Positions 1-5,233 of a DNA stretch of 5,233 nt are shown here, piece after piece. The stretch's first letter is position 1; every line of letters starts with the position of its first letter. Where the stretch lies: contig MENC01000179.1 in the NCBI GenBank assembly GCA_001768155.1, forward strand, positions 1 through 5,233, written 5' to 3'. A program made the translations under genes and the position numbers. The DNA is from Bacteroidetes bacterium GWA2_30_7. GTDB lineage: Bacteria; Bacteroidota; Bacteroidia; Bacteroidales; GWF2-33-38. The notes beneath the pieces were generated by a model. It worked only from the letters and a program-made list of their open reading frames with translations. It did no database searches and had not been told where the DNA came from.

Positions 1-1748
1 GCTAATCCACAATATTTTGCTTTATCGTAATGAGGTTTCAGCTTTAAAAAACATTCCCTAATTCCAACTCCTGTAACTTTCTGTCCTGTTGAAGTTTCTA
101 AGCCATCAACCAAAGCATTATCGTAACGAAACTGCCAACGGTCGAATCCTGCTTTTTCGCAAATTTCGTCTAAACAGGTTTCTAATGCAAAAACCGCCTG
201 TGGTGCACCAAATCCACGCATAGCACCACTTGGAATATTGTTGGTATAAACTGTCATTGCTTCGAGTTGAACAGTTGGGAAATAATAACCGCCCGAACAA
301 TGCCCTGCAACTCTTTCCATAACTTTTGTACCTACAGAGGCATAAGCTCCGGTATCACCTATTGCATTTAATTTTAATGCTGTAACTTTTCCGTTTTGAT
401 TGGCACCAACCTCAATCTGCATCCACACAGGATGACGCTTGGGGTGCATACTAATTGATTCATCACGAGTTAACGAAACTTTTACAGGCTTTTTCAAAAT
501 ATAGGCTGCCAACGAAGCATGTCCTTGAACTGTAAGGTCTTCTTTTCCTCCAAATCCGCCACCGTTTGGCACAAGAATTACTCTGACTTTTTCTTCGGGC
601 AATGCAAGTATTGATGCAACTTGCCTTTGGTCAACGTAAACACCTTGCCCTTGGCTGTACAAAATAACGCCATCATTATCGGGCAATGCAACGGCTGATT
701 CCATCTCCAAAAAAGCATGTTCGATACGTTGAGTTGTAAAAGTTCCTTTTGCTGTGTAAAACGAGTTTTTTAATGCTTGGTTTACATCGCCACCTTTATT
801 GATTTTGCAATTTTCTAAAATATTTGACCTATTGGGATGAACCGTAACTTTATCTTTTACAGCTTCGTGAATATCGGTTACAGGAATTAATTCCTCGTAT
901 TCAATTTTAATTTTGGAAGTGGCATAACGTGCAATTTCTTCATTTTCGGCGACTACCATTGCCAAAACATCGCCAATATATCTTGTGTTTTCGCCTTCGG
1001 CAATATACAGGGGCCAATCGGTAAAAACCAAGCCGATGTAACGTTTTCCGGGAACATCTTTATATGTAAAAACCTTTTTTACTCCACTAACTTTTTCGGC
1101 TTCAGAAACATCAATTTTCAGAACTTTTGCACGAGGAAAATCACTGAACTTCAATGCTCCGTGCAACATTCCATCAAATTTTAAATCGGCAACAAATTTA
1201 CGTTTTCCGATTGCTGTATTATAAGCATCGTATTTTGGTAAAGAATCTCCGATTTTGCCTTCATAAACAGGCATTTCTAATTTTTTATCTTCTTTTATGG
1301 TTTTTGCTGCTAATTCAATTGCTTCAATAATTTTTGCATAACCTGTACAGCGACAAAGATTTAGAGTTAAAGCTTTTTTTATTTCGTCTTTAGTTGGTGA
1401 TGGATTTTCTTGTAATAAAACCTTGGTTCGCATTAAAAAGCCTGGCGTACAAAAACCGCACTGCACAGCACCTTTTGAGACAAATGCTGTAGCTAAAATA
1501 TCTTTTATTTTCTCGGGTATTCCTTCCATTGTGGTAATTTCTGAGCCATTGAGTGTTGACATTTTTGCAACGCATGACAGTTTTGCTTTTCCGTCGATTT
1601 CAACCATACATGCACCACAGGCAGACTGTGCCGAACAGCCATCTTTTACAGAAATTATATCAAGTTCGTTTCTTAAATATTTTAGTAAACTTAATTCGGG
1701 ATTTCCTTCGTAATGAATTTCCTGACCGTTTAATTTGAAGCTAATCAT
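1..1748 (-). CDS. Xanthine dehydrogenase-type molybdenum hydroxylase, fused [2Fe-2S] and Mo domains (3' end outside window)
   Basis: This is a cytoplasmic molybdenum hydroxylase, most likely oxidising purines such as xanthine. I translated 582 codons with no stop; the C-terminus lies beyond the left edge. Residues 1-75 form a plant-type ferredoxin domain with C38, C44, C47 and C59. Residues 80-150 hold the second cluster with C97, C100, C132 and C134 (QCGFCTPG and LCRCTGY). The Mo-binding part starts near residue 170 with no FAD domain between, as in Mop-type aldehyde oxidoreductases and the predicted selenium-dependent xanthine dehydrogenases. It has GGGFGGKE at 396-403 and AMRGFGAPQ at 509-517. 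From recalled bovine xanthine oxidase, Q366, E403, R479 and F513 match Q767, E802, R880 and F914, which favours a purine over an aldehyde substrate. The final catalytic Glu would lie outside the window. An in-frame TAA 12 nt upstream fixes the ATG; no Shine-Dalgarno is seen. Family is sure, substrate is inferred, selenium dependence is untested. Confidence 0.93.
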   Translation of the reverse strand, partial: MISFKLNGQEIHYEGNPELSLLKYLRNELDIISVKDGCSAQSACGACMVEIDGKAKLSCVAKMSTLNGSEITTMEGIPEKIKDILATAFVSKGAVQCGFCTPGFLMRTKVLLQENPSPTKDEIKKALTLNLCRCTGYAKIIEAIELAAKTIKEDKKLEMPVYEGKIGDSLPKYDAYNTAIGKRKFVADLKFDGMLHGALKFSDFPRAKVLKIDVSEAEKVSGVKKVFTYKDVPGKRYIGLVFTDWPLYIAEGENTRYIGDVLAMVVAENEEIARYATSKIKIEYEELIPVTDIHEAVKDKVTVHPNRSNILENCKINKGGDVNQALKNSFYTAKGTFTTQRIEHAFLEMESAVALPDNDGVILYSQGQGVYVDQRQVASILALPEEKVRVILVPNGGGFGGKEDLTVQGHASLAAYILKKPVKVSLTRDESISMHPKRHPVWMQIEVGANQNGKVTALKLNAIGDTGAYASVGTKVMERVAGHCSGGYYFPTVQLEAMTVYTNNIPSGAMRGFGAPQAVFALETCLDEICEKAGFDRWQFRYDNALVDGLETSTGQKVTGVGIRECFLKLKPHYDKAKYCGL

Positions 1749-1764
1749 ATATTTAGATTATTGA

Positions 1765-1796
1765 ATTGTTAAATGGTTACATTGTTAAATTGTTGC
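1765..1796. repeat. Two tandem copies of a 16-bp intergenic repeat
   Basis: Two adjacent 16-bp units, ATTGTTAAATGGTTAC and ATTGTTAAATTGTTGC, match at 14 of 16 positions. They sit 17 bp before the hydroxylase start codon, so they would fall in its 5' leader or promoter region. From memory, similar 'ttgttacattgttaaa' tracts occur between genes in many Bacteroidota; that link is recall, not a search. No role is known. Confidence 0.6.
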
Positions 1797-1854
1797 ACTG
1801 ACAGATTGTAAAATTTATTTCTAAAATTATATAATTGTTTTATGAAATCAAAAA

Positions 1855-1936
1855 AATGGAACGCAGATTATTTAAGATAAATATGATTTACGCTGTTTTT
1901 TCTTATCTAAACTGATTTTATTCACAGATAAAAAAG
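1855..1936. repeat. Degenerate dispersed intergenic repeat (GCAGAT/GATTTACGC type)
   Basis: This stretch between the repeat-protein gene and the hydroxylase contains AATGGAACGCAGAT, GATTTACGCTG and GATTTTATTCACAGAT. These resemble a decayed copy of the 'ggaacgcggatgacgcggat' intergenic repeats that I recall from Bacteroidota and related genomes. It also holds a short dyad, TTATCT at 1903-1908 and AGATAA at 1926-1931, flanked by T and A runs. No open frame of note lies here. Transcribed from the minus strand, the dyad is followed by A-rich rather than U-rich sequence, so it is a poor intrinsic terminator. Repeat identity is inferred. Confidence 0.4.
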
Positions 1937-1966
1937 TAAATTAAAGAATGTTCTGCAAATTTCAAT

Positions 1967-2788
1967 TTATTTATATCTTTTAAAATTCATAATAGGAATA
2001 AATTTAAACTTACTCTTACTTTTAATATAGTTAAACAATCCCACTTGGAATTTGCAAGTTTCGCAATAATTTATTAATCCTATTTGAACTCCATTATTAT
2101 CAATTGTTTGTAAATATTCGACAGAATTAAAATTGTGATGTGAATTCTGATATTTTTTAATATTAATAATTCCTAACCAAATATCTTCAAATGCTCTTTT
2201 ATCATACCAAATTTTGCCACTATTAATTAATCCCATTCTAAAACCTTCATGGGAAATATTAAAATTTAAAATTCCAATATCTATTTTTGAACGTGAATAT
2301 TGATTTAATATACCAACATCAACCCACGATTCAGAGTATTTATTGAATATACCCAATTGCAAACCATTCGTTTTTATATGATAATTATATGCACCAAAAG
2401 TAATTCCATTGTTATACACATAACATCTACATCTATATAACTTGTTTACATTAATAATCCCTCCAAATACTCCATTAATTTGACCACGTATATTATTATT
2501 TATTAAAGCAAATTGCAATCCATTACATTCTACATTTGCGGTTTTATTTATTACTGAAAAAGATAAGCCATTTGTCTGATAATTAGTCTCTTTTAATACC
2601 GAATCTTTCTTGAAATATTGTTTATCAAAGAAATTCAACCTTACTCCTGAATACATTATTGGTCTTCCTATCGCAATTCCAAATTTATTTGCTCCAATTG
2701 AAAAATGATTTTGACAGTAAGAAGTATTGTAAGCCAGAAAGTATCCTGAAATTAAGCAGAGTAGTATTTTTAAATTAATTGATTTCAT
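1967..2788 (-). CDS. Exported beta-strand repeat protein of the NGLQ-GLIN type (LA_2272-like surface repeat family)
   Basis: A 273-residue protein of unknown function, probably exported. Residues 1-25 form a signal peptide (MKSINLK, then a hydrophobic core), with likely cleavage after SYC before Q26. C25 is not in a good lipobox, so a lipoprotein is less likely. The rest is built from about eleven short repeats near NG(L/V)Q(I/L)GLIN: residues 73-81, 89-97, 105-113, 127-135, 141-149, 156-162, 169-175, 181-189, 203-209, 232-240 and 247-253. Most start 13-16 residues apart, as expected for stacked beta turns. The end (FKFIPIMNF) resembles the usual closing strand of such proteins. Cysteine pairs lie at 120/122 and 241/244. 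An in-frame TAA directly before the ATG fixes the start. It has its own promoter candidate and no obvious partner. Repeat type is clear; function is not known. Confidence 0.88.
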   Translation of the reverse strand: MKSINLKILLCLISGYFLAYNTSYCQNHFSIGANKFGIAIGRPIMYSGVRLNFFDKQYFKKDSVLKETNYQTNGLSFSVINKTANVECNGLQFALINNNIRGQINGVFGGIINVNKLYRCRCYVYNNGITFGAYNYHIKTNGLQLGIFNKYSESWVDVGILNQYSRSKIDIGILNFNISHEGFRMGLINSGKIWYDKRAFEDIWLGIINIKKYQNSHHNFNSVEYLQTIDNNGVQIGLINYCETCKFQVGLFNYIKSKSKFKFIPIMNFKRYK

Positions 2789-2863
2789 TTAATATTTATA
2801 ACATTTTCTACATATCTCAATATTGCCTACTCCAATTAATAAAATGAATAAGATTTTGATTTT

Positions 2864-2896
2864 CAAAGTTAAAATGTTAAATAATTTCTTTATAAA
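2864..2896 (-). promoter_or_regulatory. Candidate Bacteroidota-type promoter for the repeat-protein gene
   Basis: On the minus strand, TAACTTTG at 2871-2864 matches the Bacteroidota -7 consensus TAnnTTTG exactly. TTTA at 2896-2893, 21 bp upstream, matches three of four bases of the TTTG -33 element. Transcription would start near 2857 and give a leader of about 70 nt before the ATG at 2788. The surrounding DNA is very AT-rich, so a chance match is possible. Confidence 0.4.
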
Positions 2897-2932
2897 GATG
2901 ATTAAACTTTATAAAATTTCAAAATATTTAAC
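2876..2932. other. AT-rich imperfect dyad between methyltransferase and repeat-protein genes
   Basis: The arms are 2876-2897 and 2907-2932 around a 9-nt loop. Outer ends GTTAAATA and TATTTAAC pair over 8 bp. The inner ends are a perfect palindrome, CTTTATAAAG (2888-2897), and a near copy, CTTTATAAAA (2907-2916), starting 19 bp apart. The middle of the arms pairs poorly. It begins 27 nt after the methyltransferase stop, so the RNA could act as a weak terminator. The inner palindrome also overlaps the -33 region of the promoter candidate, so it could instead be an operator. Either role is inference. Confidence 0.35.
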
Positions 2933-2958
2933 TCTATAATAAATAAATTAAGCTGAAA

Positions 2959-3576
2959 TTATTTACTTAAATCCAAACAAACAAAAGACTTTCCATTAAC
3001 CAAAAAGTGTTCTGTTTTATTAACTAATTTGAAGCCTTTTTCTGAAGCTATTTTTTCAAATTCAAATTCATCAACTATTTTAAAAACACTTCCTACTTCT
3101 TTAACACTTTCTATACCTGTCGGGCTAACTGAGGTTACATTATTATTATTTTGAATAATTGCAATTAAAAGTCCATTTTCTGCAATTCGGCTATAAACTT
3201 TTTCAAGTCCTGTTTTAATATCAATGTATTCAAAAATCAGAGAAGCTATTACTAAATCTGCCTTAAAATCTGGAAGTTCGTCGATATTTAAATCGCATTG
3301 GAACAAATTTAGGTTTTCTATTTTTGAAGAATATCGGTTTTTACATTCATCTAAATACCGCTGATTTATGTCGATGCCAATAACCGTTTTTGTTACAGAA
3401 TTATTGATGTGTTCCAAACCGTTTCCACCACAAATTCCAAAAATTGCAAAACTTTCTGGTTTATATTTTTGAAGTTTTTCTTTGGTTAAATTACCTAATA
3501 ATTCCAACTGACCAACCATTGGATGAGCCATGTGTTTTTCATAATCGTTTAGTGGTATTTTAAGCCATGGATTCAT
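2959..3576 (-). CDS. Class I SAM-dependent methyltransferase, substrate unknown
   Basis: A complete 205-residue cytoplasmic protein with a Rossmann methyltransferase fold, expected to transfer a methyl group from S-adenosylmethionine. Motif I is FGICGGNG at 46-53, an unusual form of the glycine-rich SAM loop. The acidic residue at the end of strand beta-2 is D69 in VIGIDIN. QCDLN at 93-97 supplies the likely adenine contact, and ADLVIASLIFEYID at 106-119 is the beta-4 region. The N-terminus begins NPWLKIPLNDYEKHM, a signature I recall in a family of small uncharacterised methyltransferases that also carry G-C-x-G-G-N-G. There is no signal peptide or membrane segment. An in-frame TAA 12 nt before the ATG excludes a longer form. 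It begins 50 bp after the carboxypeptidase stop on the same strand, so co-transcription is possible, although their roles show no clear link. Fold is sure; small-molecule, protein or RNA target cannot be chosen. Confidence 0.9.
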   Translation of the reverse strand: MNPWLKIPLNDYEKHMAHPMVGQLELLGNLTKEKLQKYKPESFAIFGICGGNGLEHINNSVTKTVIGIDINQRYLDECKNRYSSKIENLNLFQCDLNIDELPDFKADLVIASLIFEYIDIKTGLEKVYSRIAENGLLIAIIQNNNNVTSVSPTGIESVKEVGSVFKIVDEFEFEKIASEKGFKLVNKTEHFLVNGKSFVCLDLSK

Positions 3577-3618
3577 AAATATTTGATTTTATGTTAATTG
3601 CAAATCAAAAAAATATTT
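3577..3618 (-). other. AT-only inverted repeat abutting the methyltransferase start codon
   Basis: The arm AAATATTTGATTT at 3577-3589 pairs with AAATCAAAAAAATATTT at 3602-3618, perfect except for four extra bases in the second arm. In the RNA this gives an 8-bp stem plus a 5-bp stem with a bulge, a 12-nt loop, and a 3' arm ending directly at the ATG. It fills most of the 50-bp gap after the carboxypeptidase stop. It might hinder ribosome entry, or be chance in AT-rich DNA. There is no U-tract, so it is not a standard terminator. Confidence 0.35.
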
Positions 3619-3626
3619 AGTTGCAA

Positions 3627-5233
3627 TCACATTTTTACATATTTGGCAATTATTTTTTTACTTGCCTGAGTTAAAATTATATAATAGATTCCATCATTTA
3701 GATTTCCTAAATTTAGCTCAATTACGGTATTACATATCGAATTTAATTTATTATAAAATAATTCTTTACCTAATGAGTTAATTATTTTGACATTCATAAA
3801 TTTTGCATTAGAATTTACAATTTTAATTTTCAAAACATCACTTATCGGATAGTTAATAATTTGTGCATAAAAAATACCATTGCAAGAATCTTTACTTTGA
3901 ATTGGAACTAATTTAATATCAAAATATTTTGACTCATTTTCAATTATTGAAACATCATCTAATTGATACGAATAATACTTTGGGGCAGTTACTAAAATCG
4001 AATAAATTCCCGACATTATTGGTCTGTAAAAATCGCCATTTAACGAATCAGAAATTACAAAAGAATTGTCAAAATCGTGAGCAATTATCGTAATTTCTGC
4101 TTTAACAGGCTGTCCTGTTAATGAGTCAGTTACAATTCCATTAATTCCCAAATTACAGTTTTTTATTAAATTAATCAGCGAACGATAGTTATATTCCCAA
4201 TAATTGCTCAATAATGAAGTGTCAACTAAATGAGTACTACTTAGTTCCAGAGTAATACTTCTACTGTTTTGAAAATAAGTTAAATAATCTTGTGCTCCGC
4301 CATTTATTTCGTACCATTGATAACCGTTTGTGATTCCATCGTTATAATCGTCAAAATATCCATTAAAGCTATATAATTGAGCTGTATCGGCATATTGATG
4401 AGATATTTTTTGAAACCAAATATCGTCGGTATGTAATTTTGACCATGTATCCCAAGGATAATTAACTACTTCGCTTCCAGTATGAAGATGTGCTGAAATT
4501 ACAAAATTATGTTGCTTTACAAAATCCATCATAGCAATATTTTCGGGTTGCCGAGATTCTCCGTCTGGATTTGAGCCATTTTCAGGGTCGGGAAAGTTTC
4601 TATTTAGGTCAATTCCGTTTGCATTAAAACGAGTAGCTCCATTTATTGTACTATCTGCAATAGCATAAGTTCCATCAGGGTTAGCAAGAGGATTAATCCA
4701 AATTTCGTAATTATTTATGAGGTCTGCAATTTCATTATTGGTAGTATAATTAGTTAAAATATATTCAATTAGTCGTAACGATAATACATAACCTATTGGT
4801 TCGTTTCCATGAATGGTTGCAGAATATAAAAATTCTGGTTCTGCTTCTTTAATTTGTACATTATCGGAAATTTTTAGAACCCAAATATTTCTACCATTTA
4901 CAGTCTGTCCTATATTTTCTAATTTACAAATTTCGGGATAGCTGGTTGCAAAATCTGATACAAGTTGCTCATACTGTGAGTATGTAGGATAATAATTCCA
5001 ACTTAAAACTTCTTTTAAAGATTTTGCCATTGGAATATTTTTATTTGCAAATTCTGATTGAAGTATTTTAATATTTTTAAGTTTTTCATTAAGTTTAAGA
5101 AAATTATCTTTTGTAGAATAAGCAAATACAGTATTTTCATTTATTTTTTCTATTGAAAAATTATTGGATAATGATTTAATAAGATTGATATTTTCATCAA
5201 TTTTAAATGAAAAATAAACTTCATTATTTAAAA
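3627..5233 (-). CDS. Secreted M14-family zinc carboxypeptidase with a type IX secretion sorting domain (5' end outside window)
   Basis: This metallopeptidase should remove C-terminal amino acids from peptides outside the cell. The frame is open from the TGA at 3627 to the right edge (535 codons with the stop), so its start and signal peptide are not visible. An ATG at 5028-5030 is internal: 67 codons precede it, beginning LNNEVYFSFKI, which resembles the N-terminal region of secreted M14 enzymes. Counting from that Met, the zinc ligands are H74 and E77 (HGNE) and H183 (SAHLHTG). R144 in DLNRNF is the substrate-binding arginine region, and E262 in ITLELS is the catalytic glutamate. All are intact. 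Residues 294-374 form a carboxypeptidase-regulatory (transthyretin-like) domain, starting GINGIVTDSLTG. Residues about 390-467 form the C-terminal sorting domain, with NDGIYYIIL and a final KYVKM, which directs export by the Por system and surface anchoring or release. Substrate preference (basic or hydrophobic) is not determined. Confidence 0.93.
   Translation of the reverse strand, partial: LNNEVYFSFKIDENINLIKSLSNNFSIEKINENTVFAYSTKDNFLKLNEKLKNIKILQSEFANKNIPMAKSLKEVLSWNYYPTYSQYEQLVSDFATSYPEICKLENIGQTVNGRNIWVLKISDNVQIKEAEPEFLYSATIHGNEPIGYVLSLRLIEYILTNYTTNNEIADLINNYEIWINPLANPDGTYAIADSTINGATRFNANGIDLNRNFPDPENGSNPDGESRQPENIAMMDFVKQHNFVISAHLHTGSEVVNYPWDTWSKLHTDDIWFQKISHQYADTAQLYSFNGYFDDYNDGITNGYQWYEINGGAQDYLTYFQNSRSITLELSSTHLVDTSLLSNYWEYNYRSLINLIKNCNLGINGIVTDSLTGQPVKAEITIIAHDFDNSFVISDSLNGDFYRPIMSGIYSILVTAPKYYSYQLDDVSIIENESKYFDIKLVPIQSKDSCNGIFYAQIINYPISDVLKIKIVNSNAKFMNVKIINSLGKELFYNKLNSICNTVIELNLGNLNDGIYYIILTQASKKIIAKYVKM

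Noticed and set aside
118..300. Minus-strand open frame of 60 codons
   Set aside because: It overlaps the molybdopterin-binding part of the hydroxylase in another frame, while the hydroxylase frame holds the AMRGFGAPQ motif here.
1390..1575. Minus-strand open frame of 61 codons
   Set aside because: It is an out-of-frame shadow of the hydroxylase iron-sulfur region and has no recognisable domain.
1423..1713. Plus-strand open frame of 96 codons, with a second overlapping one at 1553-1738
   Set aside because: Both lie opposite the iron-sulfur domains of the hydroxylase, whose minus-strand frame is intact and carries all eight cluster cysteines. Their translations show no known motif.
1903..1931. 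Intrinsic terminator for the repeat-protein gene
   Set aside because: The TTATCT/AGATAA stem is only 6 bp of AT-rich pairs with a 17-nt loop, and the minus-strand RNA continues with A-rich rather than U-rich sequence.
2714..2716. C25 of the repeat protein as a lipoprotein anchor
   Set aside because: The residues before it (NTSY) do not fit a lipobox: the -3 position is not Leu-like and -1 is Tyr. A standard signal peptidase site at the same place fits better.
1..5233. Multi-gene defence, mobile or biosynthetic system
   Set aside because: The four genes have unrelated predicted roles, no tandem overlaps, and no transposase, integrase, nuclease, toxin or CRISPR-like array is visible.

Overview
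The window comes from an AT-rich genome that is most likely a member of the Bacteroidota. The peptidase carries a C-terminal domain of the type IX secretion (Por) class. A second protein is built from the 'NGLQ-GLIN' repeats common in that phylum. The starts lack clear Shine-Dalgarno sequences, and one promoter candidate fits the Bacteroidota TAnnTTTG form. The genus cannot be told from the sequence.

All four genes lie on the minus strand, so transcription runs right to left. From right to left: (1) a secreted M14-type zinc carboxypeptidase, open to the right edge and therefore missing its N-terminus; (2) after 50 bp, a complete class I SAM-dependent methyltransferase of unknown substrate, possibly co-transcribed with the peptidase; (3) after a 170-bp gap holding a promoter candidate and an AT-rich dyad, a complete exported protein of beta-strand repeats; (4) after a 218-bp gap holding repeat-like non-coding DNA, a molybdenum hydroxylase (xanthine dehydrogenase type) with fused [2Fe-2S] and molybdopterin domains, cut off by the left edge.

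The two edge genes are the main points to get right. The hydroxylase occupies positions 1-1748 as one uninterrupted frame of 582 codons. The peptidase frame continues for 67 codons above the internal Met at 5030 without a stop, and those residues look like the usual N-terminal region of secreted M14 enzymes.

The genes do not form an obvious single pathway. The hydroxylase points to purine oxidation in the cytoplasm, the peptidase and repeat protein act at or outside the cell surface, and the methyltransferase has no assigned role. I found no RNA gene, CRISPR array, insertion sequence or phage gene, no gene-free stretch over 300 bp, and no convincing new multi-gene system.
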